The translations under genes and the position numbers were made by a program. Below the pieces are notes generated by a model that saw only the letters and a list, made by a program, of their open reading frames with translations, did not search any database and was not told the origin of the DNA. Shown one piece after another: positions 48,809 to 62,100 of a stretch of 64,000 nt of DNA. The stretch's first letter is position 1, and each line of letters begins with the position of its first letter. Source of the DNA: Tetradesmus obliquus (lineage: Eukaryota > Chlorophyta > Chlorophyceae > Sphaeropleales > Scenedesmaceae); NCBI GenBank assembly GCA_030272155.1, contig CP126193.1, positions 6,014,001-6,078,000 of the forward strand, given 5' to 3'.

Positions 48809-50638
48809 TCACTTGGGTGGGGGCGCTGCCGCCAGCATGGCACTGCCCAGGCCAGGCGATGCAGCCAGCAGGCTGTAGCGCGTCACACGCGACATGTCAG
48901 CGGTGCTGGTCAAAGTGACGTAGTCAAACTTGCCGCGCAGGTCAGTGTAGCCGTCCCTGCAGGGCAACAGCAGCGGTCAATCATGCGCACAAGCTGGTGC
49001 GTGTGTTGTCCTGACAAGAAACAGCAGAGCTGTTATCACTGCTAGTAGCTAGTAGATTGAACAAAACGTGTGATCACTGGCATGCATGGCAGCAGGCAAA
49101 GCTGCGCTCAGTCCACCCATGGCATTCCTTACGGGCATCAAACAATGGATGCATGCAGAAGAGGTGCCATTCTCCAGTGACATGCTTCTGCATGCCAGTT
49201 TGACTTATTAACAGCACCTACTTGTAGAACCAAGTATCGCCGCTGCTGTCCCGCGCAAACACCTTGACGTATACAGCAGCAGCAGGGACCTGCCGACCGT
49301 ATGCCGCACTGCTGCATGCCTGCAGGATGCCCTGAGATTCAAACACGTGCAGCGACAGCTTGGAGGCAAACCTGCAGCAGCCACAACAGCAAACAGCAGG
49401 TGACAAATTGGATCGGTCACCATGGCGCCACAGGTCCCGCACTGCAGCTCGCATGCCAGCCTGCAGCAGCAACAACGGACGGCTGCCACGACCGCTATGT
49501 TCAACACCGCAAACGCACGCACAGCATCACACCCCATGCATACCCTGCGGTTGCTGCTGTGCACAACTTGTGCATTGCCGTCTCCACCCACGCAGCAGAC
49601 CACCGCTTCCCTGTGTCCCTCCTTGCAGGCGGCTTCTTGCAGACCCCACTCTCACCTGGGCAGTGTCCTGGTCAGCCCTGCGCCCGCCACCTCCAGCAGC
49701 ACACTCTGCGCCGCCAGCTGCGGCATCAGCTCATCCACATCAAGCTGCAAGCACTCCTCACGACCGCCAGCTGCAGCCACACTTGGCGCATTGTGTGTAG
49801 GCATGCCTTTGCCTCCTGCAGACACTGCCGCTGCCAAAGCTCCTGGTATGCTTTCCTGCAAAGGCAGCTGCAGAACAAGCCTGGCGCTAGGCTGCACAAA
49901 GGCAACCTTCCCAAGACCAGAGTCCCCAGTGCCTCCTGACATGCTGCTGCTGCTGCTGTTTGGTAATCCACTGCCTGCACTGTGTCCTGCTGCAGCAGCG
50001 CCCGCAGCAGCTGCAGCTGCAGATAGGCTGCTGAAGGGCTGCGTAGTGAACAGCAGCTCCGTATCAATCTGGTATGCTGACAGGGTGATCTCGCTGACAC
50101 CCCTGTGCATCAGCTTCAACTTGCTACCTTCAAAGCTGAGCACTGACAGCAGCGAGCCAGCTGCTGCTGCTGCGCCTACTGCTGCATCCCCGCCTGCAGC
50201 AGCAGCAGCAGCAGCAGCAGGGCCGGGCCCTGCTCCCAGCTGCTGCTCTACCTCTGCCACCGTGCTGGCAAGCTGACTGAATCGCTTGCGCCAGGGCTGC
50301 ACAGCATGAGCAAGATAGCACAGCGGCAAACGCCTGGCGTGTAAAAAAACACCAGCATCTGGTGTGTGGTTTGAGAGTAATCAGCTACTGAGATGTGCAA
50401 GCACAATGCTGCCCCAGGTCATGGCGAGCGACACGAACCATATTGCTGCCAAGCAGTTTATGCAGCGTCCACGCCACGTGCCCTTGCTGCAGGCGCAGCA
50501 GCTGCAGCTGCAGCATCTCCAAGCGCTGGCAGCAGCAGCAGTGCAGTCTCACCTGTGCGCCCACATCTGCGTAGCGCAGCACAACTGCTTTAGCAACAGC
50601 CAGTGCAGCTGCCAACTGCTGCGCTGCTTCTCCTCCTC

Positions 50639-50672
<34 letters not shown>

Positions 50673-51102
50673 GGGCACTGGCCTCACCAAAGCCATGTAG
50701 GCACGCAGATAGTCAACCTGCATCAGGACAGCAGCAATAGGAAACGTTCACCGATGGGCTGAGAAGTACTGGTGGTGTAAATCACGTGTGCTGTCATGTG
50801 CGGCAGAACTCATGCATTGTTGCGTCAGGATGTGCAGCAAGCTGCATTATGTCTTCCATTAAAGCCTATCAGTGTAAGTTCCATCCCTCTGGTGTGCAAC
50901 TAAACCAGCGCCACTGCACACCACACACAGCCTACCTGCATCCGCAGTGGGCCCTGCTCCTGCAGGCCTGCTGCAGCTGCCTCCAGGTGAACGCCAGCCA
51001 GCACAGCCTCAGCATCATCAACCCGGTCTTGCAGCAGCAGATAACAAGCCGCGGCAGCAGCACGAGCCAGCCCAAGCCGACTGCCGCTACTGCTGGTGCT
51101 GG

Positions 51103-51138
<36 letters not shown>

Positions 51139-52490
51139 ATGGGTCAAAGAGGGCCGCCATGAGGAAGCTGCGCCACTGCGCTGCTATGCTTGGGTTGTCC
51201 TGCAAGACGCTGGGCAGGCTGGTGTCCCCTCCATCAGCTGCAGGCGGCAAGCAGTGAAAAGCAGCATTGCACCAGCTACTGCACATGACATTCCCTCTAA
51301 AGGAAAGCAAGCAAGCGCATGGCTTCTGTGCACAACTCAACCTGCAGGGAGATGGGCAGGCTGGCATCGCCTCCCACCACCTGCAGGTGGTCTTGGGTGA
51401 CCACTTCAAACAGTGATGCACTGCTGCTCAGAACACGATGCAGTTCCTTGTGAGCAGGCACGCTGGCTATGGCTGCTGCTGTGCCAACCTTGGCAGACAC
51501 AGCAGGAAAATCCCTCCGCCTGCTGCAGATGCGCAGCCAAGGCAGATGTTCCCACCTCTTCCTCTTTGACTGCAGTGCAGGAAGCTCACCGGACAACAAA
51601 CAAAACAAACTACATTCAGGAAACCCACCTCTTGGTATGGGCCTGCAGTAGGGGTTCACCCAGGGCCAGTACTCCAGCTGCTTCAGCCCCACATCAGCAG
51701 CACTCAGCTGCAGCAGCGGCACTCCTTGCAGCACCACCCCATAGCTTGCTTCCCTCCTGCCCAGCCCAGTTAGTGGCAGCAGCTGCTGCAGCGCCTGTTG
51801 CTCCATGTGAGCCACGCCCCACTTCCACACTTCGTACTCAAACACATGCCGCTTGCTGAGCGCTGCCACTGCTGATGTAAAGAACGCTGCATCTCTGCAG
51901 TAGGGGGAGAGGTCTGCGAGCCGAGCACGTGACAGGTCACCAGTCTGCAGGTACTGCAGGATTTGGCTAGGGTTTGAGGTGGCCAGGAAGCGGCTCCATT
52001 TGAATTCAGGGTTTGCGGCTGTTGAACCCTGGGCAGATGTGGCTGGCAGGGGCTGTGCAGCAACGTGCAGCGGGGCTGCGGCAGCGCCTGGCAGCCAGAC
52101 CGGCCTGCAATATGACAGCACAGCAGAGATTGTGGCTCTTACTAACATGCTATGTTGAACTGTATGCGATGCTGATTGTTCACCATCAAGGGTCCGTTAA
52201 CAATGTTTCAGGGTATGAGCTGCAGTGGTACGGGCAGCAACTAGTTCGTCCATGAGGCTTTCACAAAGCGTGTTGACCTGCTGCTTGCTGCTGCTGCTGC
52301 TGACGGTGCCATGACATCAAAGCCTCTCCCACCTGCCCTGCTTAGTGACAGACACTGGCACGCGCTTGAACAGGCCAGGCTGGGGGAAGTAGAAAGTGGA
52401 AGTGAGCTGCCTTGACGCGTATGGCGCCAGGTTGATGCTAGTGCTGCTGGTGGCTGTGCTGCCAGCGAGCGGCAGAGCTCCTTGGGGCAG
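48809..52490 (-). other. Conserved C-terminal module of the giant protein
   Basis: The last eight exons encode a helical region (FKWSRFLATSNPSQILQYLQ, SKRHVFEYEVWKWGVAHM, LEYWPWVNPYCRP, ACYLLLQDRVDDAEAVLAGV, VDYLRAYMALV), a segment with DTELLFTTQPFSS, and an end domain with VKVFARDSSGDTWFYK and KDGYTDLRGKFDYVTL, closing APPPK and TGA. The KDGYTDLRGxFDY box is, from memory, the best conserved mark of this uncharacterised family. Confidence 0.7.
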
Positions 52491-55400
52491 CTGCAGTGTG
52501 TGAAAAAAAAAACCAACGATCTACAGTTTTGGTGGGTGCGTTTGTGAGTGTAGCGTATGAACCACGATGCCAGCAGGCGTCTGGCAAGGTCAGCACAGCA
52601 AGTTCTAGTCTCCATGCCGGTTGTTGAACTTCAGCATGTTGAGCTGCATACAACCGGAGAACAGACAGCACACAACTCCGACAAACAGCCCGTGTGATTG
52701 ACTGTTTCTGCACTTTGCCAAGCCCACCTGCAGCAGTATGTCCAGCTGCTGCTCAGAAGGCCCCGTGCTGGTGATGACCACGCTATGGCAGTAGCTTTGA
52801 CCAGCCAGCAGAGGCTGCTGCTCACTAGGCTGCAGGCTCAGCAGCAGCTGCTCTCCTGTCTCTGGATCTGTCACAGCAGCAAACCTCGGATCATACAGCC
52901 GCTCAGCAACCATCACTGTGCTGGCGCTGGCACTGCTGCTGATGCTTGCAGGAGCACCGGTGCTGCTACTGCCAGCTGCTGCTGCTTGTGCAGCAGCGGC
53001 TGTAGCGCTTATGCCGGCGACAGCTTTGACCTGTTTGACCCACAGCAGGCAGGCTGACATGGCGGTCAAAGTCAGCGTTGACGCTGCATAGCTGCGGCTA
53101 CAGCCACAGTCTGCTGCTCCTGCTGCGCCTTCACAGGGCAGGCCCACCACAGCCAGTGCTGCTGTGATTGCTGCTGTGCTTGCTGCAACCCCTGTTGGGT
53201 CTGTGGGGATGAATGGCAGCTCGGGGGTTGTCGCCAGGTGCGTGGCAAAGTCCGCCCAGAACACCGCAGCTGCAGGTACACACAAGACAGCAGAGTAAGC
53301 CAGTTGCACAGTACAAGGACACAGGTGGGCCAACGTCAATGTGCTGCACACGTCTGCTGCTGCATCGCATGCCATCCTGTAAGTCCTGCACGCCCTGCAG
53401 CGCCATGCAAACAAAGTGAGCGCTAAATTTGCTGCACCATACTCACGTATAATGAGTCCTGCTGCAGCATTGCATGTCATTCTGTTGATCCTGCAAGCAC
53501 CTTCATCCTGCAGTGTCATGCCCACAAAATAAGCCCTAAATTTGCTGCACCCTACTCACGTGGAATGAGTCCTGCAGGTGCCGCCTGCCCCTGGCACTTC
53601 CACCAGCCACCCTCAGCCCACTCCTGAGTCTCTTTGGGGGCCAGATGAGCAGCGCTGGCTGCTGCTGCTGCCAGCTGCTGCCTCGTGGACAGGTCTGCAG
53701 CATTAGCCATGCTGTGCCCCATGCGGGCAGCCTGCCGGGGCAGCAGCAGCAGTAATGTTTGTTGGTCAACGGCAAGAGTGTTGGTGGGAGAGCTACGACA
53801 ACCTATGAGTGCAAACTCGTTATGCGGCGGTGCCGGTTGATGAAGGGGAGCAACCACTAGTAATTGTCAGCAACTGTGTGCTGTGTAAACGGGAGATAGC
53901 CGTATGCAGACATGGTGGACCTTTGCGCTGCAGGTTGATGGAAGGGGAGCAACCATCGCTAGTACTTGCAAGCAAATTCGTGTCTACTGTACCAAAAACG
54001 GTTGACAGGCACATGCAGGGTGGACCCGCACCAGCAGCCGCACCTTGGGTACCATAGCTGCCTGCGGCATGCAGGCAGCAGCCCTAGGCATTGGGGCTGC
54101 CTGCACCATTTGCAGCCGCGGCCCGGCCCCACCAACAGCATCTGCATGCGCTACATGCACAAAGTCGTCGCTGTCTGACCAGCCTCCTGTGTCCGCATCC
54201 TCCTGCTCTGTTTCATCGGAGCCGGCTGCATCTGCTGCGCGCTGCTGGCGCTGGCGCTGCTGTTCCTGCTGCTCCAGCTGTCGGTGCAGCAGCAGCGCAA
54301 AGTCAAACAGCGCGCGCCGGTCAACTGTCATCCTGCAAGCGGAAACACCACCAGCAGCAGCAGCGCAAAGTCAAACAGCGTGCGCCGGTCAACCGTCATC
54401 CTGCAAGCAGAACCGCACCAGCACCAGCAGGCAGTTGCCAATCACTTCCACGATTTGCAGGACTGGTGGCTGTAGCATCGATTGAAGGCATGTCAACTTA
54501 TTTCCTTGGCCAAATCAACGCCATCCAGAGTAACAGCAAACAGGCACGACAAAACGATGACAGACAGGTCTTGCAAACAGCTCACCAGGTTTTCTTCACG
54601 CCCCTCTTCTGCTCTGGAGTCTCTAGCCGCTGCTGCATGTCAGCAGCAAAGCGCAGCAGAGCAGCACGGCCCTCCAGCGCAGCAAGCAGCAGCTGCTCCA
54701 GCACGGTCAAGCGCAGGTAGCGGTGCGGCGCAAACCAGTGCTGCAGCAGTGCCAGCTTTGCTGCTTCATAGCCATCACCCAAATCCGCTGCTGCATCACT
54801 GGCAGATGCATTCGCTGATGCTGTTGGTGCTGGTACGGCAGCCACAGGGATGGGTGGTTGGTTGTGGTTTGCTTGCAGGAGAAGCAGCTGCTCCAAGCAG
54901 CACAGCTCTGATGGCAGCTTGGCACGCAGCAAGGGCAGCACCAGCTGCAGCAGATACAGCAGCACAGCAGGGAGCGCTTTAGTTCAACGCACGACTGTGC
55001 CCTCTGCATTGTGAGGTAGCAGAAGCTTCATATTCAGCAGGCAAGCAGCATATGTTGCTGGTATTGCAGGACTAAGAGTCCCATTGCAAAAAAACGACAA
55101 GCGACGCCATCATACGTTCAAATCCATCACCACAGCAACAGCAGCAACAGCATGCGAGACCATGTACCTGTTCATACGCTAGCCTGTCCCTGCAGGCCAG
55201 GTAGAAGGCAGCTTCAGCACTGCCCAGCTTATCAAGCAACTCCCAGCGTGCTGCTGTTGGCAGCTCATGCCAGCCCAGCAGCAGCGGCTCCCACTGGCGC
55301 AGCAGCGCCCGACAGCTGCTGCCCTGCAAGCAAGCACGCAGCAGCAGAAACACGCGCAGACAACTTGGTAGAATATATGGCACAGCAGAGAGTTGCCACA

Positions 55401-58400
55401 ATCATTGGAAGGCAGCAGAGGGCGCAACCAGCAAAAGGCAACACACGGCATGCACAGTCATTCCCTGCAAGCTCACCACTTCACTGCCACAGCAACAGGC
55501 AGGCCAGCACATGCTATGTCACTACAGCCGCCAACTCACCCCTGCCTTAGGCGGCACCGCAGGGCGCGGCAGCAGCCGCCACAGCGCCCTAGCGCCCTCT
55601 GGCAAGCCCTGCAAGCCGGGCAGTCCGCCTGCCTCTGCAGCTTCCAGAAGGCCTGCTAGCAGCGCAAACAGCTGCTGGCTGCTGCCGTATGCTGCTGCCT
55701 CCGCCGCATCGGCGTTGGGCAGTGTGAGAGTGGCACCTGGCAGCAGCGGGATGACGTCACATGCCTGCAGGAATGGCCGTAATAACAGTGTCACATAACA
55801 GGTAAGGCCGGCGGGGAGAGGTTTGATTGCTGGCTTTTGCGCAGGAGCGCATTCTTGGTTTGCCAGGAGGCATGTGTCCTGCTGTGTGTTTCTATGTGCG
55901 GACTGCACCAGGAGCTACCATACACTGATGCCTGCAAGCCGCTGGCAGAGAGCAAAACATACTGCACTCCAAATCACATTCAAAACACATACCAACATTC
56001 GCAACTAAACCATCACAACTGCTCACCAGTGCGCAGACTGCATCATCATCCACCTCCCCTCCTAGTCCCATGTCCCTGCGGCCCTCTGGTGCTGCTGCTG
56101 CCTCAGGTGGCGCCGCACCCTGCACTGCAGCCACACAGCTGCAGAACTGCCCAGGCGCCTGAACATCGTACGCGAAAACATAAACCACTGCAAAACCACC
56201 AGGCCCAAGCGTGCTGCTGCTGCTGCTGCCGCTGCTACTGCTGCTGCCAGGTGAGCTGCCCTCTGACTGCATCGCTGTTGCTGCTGAGTCAGTGAGCAGC
56301 TGCTGCAGCTGGTCTGCTGGCAGGTCCAAAGACCCGTCCTGCGAGGGTTCAAGCCCTGCCAGAACCACAGCTGGGTGTTTGAGGAACCCTAGCACTGGAG
56401 TGGCAGCAGGGAGCTCTGGCGGCTGGTACTCCTGCTGTTGCTGCTCAAACCCTGCTGCAACTTCACCCATATCAGCCGTACCAGACATCATCATGTCATA
56501 AGGCATTGCGCAAGCAGCAGCAGGAGCAGCAGCGCAACAGCTCATGGCATAACCTGGTGGGCACGGCTTGAGGAAGCGACCTGGGCCTCCACCAGCAGCC
56601 ATTTGCTTTTTGTAGGCGAGCCTTGGTGCACTGTTGCCGGCGCGCTCCTGCACCCTGCCACCATCTCCACCTGTGGAGTTCATCGCAACACAACACAGGG
56701 GCAGCGCAGTGCAGAGCAGCACAGCACAATGAAGCACAGCACAACAAAGCACAGCAAAGCAGCGCTTCAGCACGCAGCACGCTTCACCAATGTTCAACAT
56801 AGTGCATACCAAGTAAGGTTGAGTGCAGCTGTTGTGTGGCGCCTGGAGCACAACCTGCTTCACATCAAATCCTAACAACACCTCTGCTGACTCCCTCAGC
56901 CCACCCAGCTGACTAGGCACACATCACATCATGACCGTTGAATGGTGACAAGACCCACATGTAACTACCCTCTCTCTGTTACAAAACATTACAGACATGC
57001 TCACCTCGCAGCACTGATGTGCCTGATGCTGCGCTGCGCACGCTGCGGGGCATGGCCAGCAGGCTGGGCCGCTGCAGCAGGCTGCCTGGCCGCTGCTGGC
57101 CTGCAGCTGCTGCAGCTGCCTCCCACTGCCGGCGCTGCAAGCAAGCAAAGGACAGGCAGGCAGGTCAAGCGCGCAGACTTGTGCACGGTTGCTGAATGCA
57201 ACGCGTTGTGCAAACAGGCCTTCGGCAGCAGAATGTAAACAAGCAAGTTGTTGCCACCGACCAAGGCAGCAGTACGAGTGGAGCTGCTGGGACACCTACA
57301 AAGGTTGCCACCAACTTGCAGCACATACGCAACTGCAGTGTCCAGCTTCACAACACGTAGCATGCATTCTGTTCATGGCAGCACACGTGGAACGAACCAG
57401 CTGCAAACTTCTACTACCCACCACCAAACATCACCACCCACCCGCAGCACACATGTGCAGCATGCAGTCTGTTCTAGATGCACACACACAACTCAAAGGA
57501 GCTGCATACGTTACTACCCACCACCGAACATGTATTCCCCACCTGCAGCACATACGCCACCGCAGAATCCAGCTTTGCAGCGCCGCTGTAGCCACACTCC
57601 CCATAGTCCCCGCAGGACTGCGGCGCAGCCCCGAACCCTAAACCCCGCTCGTTGCCGCTGCCGATCCCAAAACCGCTGGTCTGATCTCCAGGCCCCCGAT
57701 TAAACCCAAAGCCTGAAGCACCATAGGGAGGCTGTCCCCAGGGCAGGGAGTTAGGAAGTAGCTGGCCTGCATGTATGGTGCCGTCTGGCAGGAACCTGCT
57801 GAACACTGCTGCCAGCTGTAATGAAGACAGCTGCTGTGCAGTGCCAGCTAGCCGCACTGACAGCCCTGCGGCTGCTGAGCAAGAGAGTGCGGCAATGTGC
57901 AGCTGCTTGCTGGGTGAGGGCTGCAGCACTGCTGGCCCTGGCAGGTACCCGATTCCACTGGCCCACAGCCAGGGTGGCGCTGCTGCTGCAGCTGCACTGC
58001 CGCCTCCTGCCGCTGCCCCTGTTGCTGCTGTTGCCGTGCTTGGCAGCACACGTATGCTTATGGTGCGGTTGATCACATATTCCCTGCTGCTCCAGCCTCT
58101 GCCAACACAGGCCTGTGCTGGCGGCTCCAGCAGCAAGGCAGGCACTACAAGGCGGTACAGTCCTGTGGCTAAGCCCTGAACCGTGAGGGTAGCCGTTTCT
58201 GCAGATCCCAAGGTTCCAACACCCCTGCTGCTGCTGCTGCTGCTGGCACCTCCTGCAGCTTCTGCAGCAGCTAGAATCTCTAGATGGCTGTTGCTGACAT
58301 CTGCTGCTACAGCTGCTGCAGCAGGGTCAACGCAGTCAAAGCTGCTGCTGCTGTTCTTGCGAGGGTCCACCAGCTGCAGCAGCTGAGCAGTAAGCGCCTG

Positions 58401-59079
58401 GCCTGCTGCTGGCCTGAGAGGGAGCTCCAGAGTTCCACCAGCAGGCATAGTGTACTGCAGTTGAGTGGGAGGACAGCAGCAATAGCAGCAGTGACGACGT
58501 CAGCGCAGGCACTATGAGCAGCGTCATGTCTAAGTCCAAGATCAGGATAAGCAGCTGATCCTGGGCTGCCTGTAGCGACTTGAACTGCCTCTTGACAAGG
58601 ACTGTTTCTTAAAAATGGCTTCTACCTGCTCCGACGCCATCGTTGAGATGGGTTTCAAGCATTAACCCACCTGCCACCATCTGCTGAAGTTGCCCTCACC
58701 TCATGAAGCAGCCCGCCCTGCCACCAGCTGGCCCTCGCCACCTGCCACTTCCGCTCCGGCCCCTTGCCGTCACCATCACCGCCAAACCCTGATGCCGCTG
58801 CTGCTGAACCCTGCTGAGCCCCAGCTGCTGCTGAACCCTGGCTCTGCACATGACTAACCCCTGCCTTGATGTGAGCCCCGATCTGCCGTATGCCAGACAG
58901 CCGGCCCAGCCGCACAACCCCGCCAGGCCCTGTCTGAACCCTGAACCGCAGCTGGTGGTTAGGGTTGAAGGCCACGTGGTTTAGCCACACAGACAGGGTT
59001 TTGGGGGTGGCTGGTGCTTCGCCTGACCTGCCTAGCACTTGCAGGACGTATTCAGGGGCAGCTGCACTGCCTGTGTCAC

Positions 59080-59119
<40 letters not shown>

Positions 59120-62100
59120 TGCGGCTGCTGCAGGGGTTGTTGCTGTTGCTGCTGTTGGCGTTGATGTGGTGGTGAGGTAGACGTCCCAGATGGCGTTGGT
59201 GCTGGACATGCCGTTGATCTCAATGCTGCAGACACAACACAGCAAAGCATATACCATATTTTCGCTTGACACAAACTGGAGCTCGGCAACCTGCGCGAGT
59301 GATCCTTGAAGTTCTGCTACAATCCCTTCAATTCTAACGCCCACCTGCAAGTGCCTGCAAGCAGCGCAACGTCTGTGTCATGCATAACATGGCGGCTTCT
59401 AGAAATTCCATACCCAAGTCGTCCCAGACAAACTTGACAAAGACACAGCTCACCTGGGCTGCTGCCCCTGCTGCCCCGGCAGGATGCTGCCCAGCTCAAA
59501 CTCCTGCCAGGCAGGCTCGCCATTTGTGCCTGGCAGTGTCAGCAGCAGCTTGGCGCTGAGTGCAGCAGCCAGGCTGGTGGCGCCCTGCGGCAGGCTGGCC
59601 TGCAGCTGCAGCTGGCAGGTGGCGGGCTCCACAGCCAGCTCCTTGAACACCTGCACATGTTATAACAGTGTTACCGTGACAGTTACACAACATGTCATTC
59701 CAGGTGGCACCCGCTTTCGTGTGCTGTAGCGCGTTGTGCAAGTGACTAGTCATACGACAGAACAGAGAGACATATGCATGAAAAGGAGCAAGGTATGCTG
59801 TGTCCAGCGCAGCAAGGCAGCCATGCAGCTGCCTCTGTAGAGACCAACTCTGTATGTGGATACCCTACGTTCAGAGCACGGGCAGCAACGATCGCTGCTT
59901 TAGCCAGCCACCCTCAAACACAGCCACACATCAAGCACCTGCCAAGCTGCTGTTTACCAGTGAGTGATCAGAGCAGGGCACAACAGCCAGCTGCACTGCA
60001 ATGCGCTGCAACCCACCTGTGTGACCTCTGCTCCCTCGTGCGTTGTGGCAGTCAGCCGCAAATTCACCTCCTGCAGCAATGCAAGCGGCGCTGGCCTGCC
60101 GTGCAGCTGTAGCACCAGCTGCAGCAGCAGCGGCACGCTCTGGCCTGGCAGCAGGGACTCCTGGTGGCAGAAGAGCTGCGCCTTCAGGGTGTACTGTTCT
60201 TGCAGGCGCCTGGCAAGGAATGGGGGAGCAATGGGCAAGCAATGGGCAAGCGCTGGTTTACCGACGCTCGATGGTCGGACAATCTAGCAATGGTTGAGCA
60301 GTTTGCAAGCAGTGGTGAAGCAATCGTCAATCAGTACAAGCAGATGAGCTGTTGTCTGACGGACAGCAGGCAGGTACAAAAGAAATCATGCATGTGTTTT
60401 CCGCGGCACTTACTGGAACTCTGGGAACAGCACAATGCACTCCTTGCTGGGATCAGCAGCTGCCTGCAGCTGTGCCGCCACCACCAGCGGCGTCTGCTGC
60501 TCCTGCCTTGCATACGGCAGCAGCACCTCATGCTGCTGCCCTGCTGGCGAGGGAGTATACTGCTTGCCGTCGCACCACACGCGCGCAACCTGCTGTGCGC
60601 ATGAATAGCAGCGCAGTAGTAAAGTGAAGCCGCACATGTGTACAGTCTATGATGCAACGCTCGGCAGCGCAGCAAATCCACGCAACAGACATGCCATGAT
60701 GACAATGGGTAACAAGAACCATGTTTTACTCAACTGTTTGAAAATCCAAAACCCACCTTAACAGGCCGCCAGTCCTCATCCAGCACTGTCAGCACCTGCC
60801 CAGCAGCAGTGGGCCGCTGCGTCAGCCGCAGGCAGCCTTTCTGGATGCGTGCCCTCACCACCTGGCCGTTGGCCACAGCCTCCACCAGCCACACACCAGG
60901 GGTGTTTGCAAGGCCCAGCGGGACGCTGTGGCGAGTCCTGCAGGCGCAGATGACACAACTCAGCAGCTCAACTCCAAGTGAGTTGAGCGCCAAAACAACG
61001 ATGCACAGGTGCATGTGATGGCAGCAGGAGCAACAGCACCACAAGCCATGCATGCATTCAACCGAACCATGAAGAGCACACGCATCAAAGGCAGCATGGC
61101 ACAACTATAATATGCTCTTGAGTACAACATCTACATCTGCTTGACACAGGCCAATTGACTGGCCTTGAGGGTGTCGTGGATGCTGCACACCACTGGCAGC
61201 GCTTGCACAACAGGCACGGCCACGCAATCATTATCCACGCTCACCTGATGATGGGGTCCTGTGGAGTCGGTAGTGCCAGCATGTTGTTGGGCACCAGGCA
61301 CCAGGCCAGACAGTGTTGCTGTCACCCGTTCAAATGTCCAGTCACTCACAATGGCTGGACCATGTAACAATTCCCTCTCACCTGACGATGGGGTCCTGTG
61401 GCGTTGTCAGTGCCAGCGTGGTGGTGGGAGCCAGGCCAGACAGCAGTGCTGTAACCTGTCTGCTTCTGAATGGGTTGAACAACGTCATCATCATTTGCTG
61501 TACATTAGGCTGTACCCCCTTACATGGTTCCAGGGACCACATGTGGCCACCTTATGGACGAGTCTCACCTGGTGATAGGGTCCTGTGGTGTTGTCAGTGC
61601 CAGGGTCTGTGAGGAGGTGAGGCCAGACAGCTCCAGCGCCGTGTCCACCATCTTCATGACAAGTCAATGACAGTTTGCTAAACCATGCAAGCGTGAACCT
61701 CACCTGATAATGGGGTCCTGTGGCGTCGTCAGTGCCAGCGTGGTGGTGGGAGCCAGGCCAGACAGCTGCAGTGCCAGGTCCACCATTGCTGTTCGGACTG
61801 CATCGACCGTTGGTTGGAACATGCAACTATACATGTCTACTCACCTGATGACAGGGTCCTGATGCGTTGTCAGTGCCAGCGTGGTGGTGGGAGCCAGGCC
61901 AGACAGCTCTAGGGCCAGGTCCACCTGCCTGCCCTCAGCGGTGTAGTAGTTCCAGGCGTTGACCTCATACACCTTGAGCAGCACACCCTGCAACAGAAGC
62001 AGCAGCAGCAGCAGCAGCTCAGCAGGTGCAAATGGACAGAGCACAGTAAGCGCAGCGTCTGCGGGCCGAGACCGTCAATCAGCTGGCCTTGTACGCCCTG

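Noticed and set aside
53809..54057. Plus-strand frame with an internal repeat as a gene
   Set aside because: It lies wholly inside a well-supported intron of the minus-strand giant gene and is open only because the repeat period is a multiple of three.
59349..59445. A 10-base micro-exon (RHLQ) between giant-gene exons 10 and 11
   Set aside because: Its inclusion breaks the phase, whereas exon 10 joins exon 11 (59225) directly in frame.
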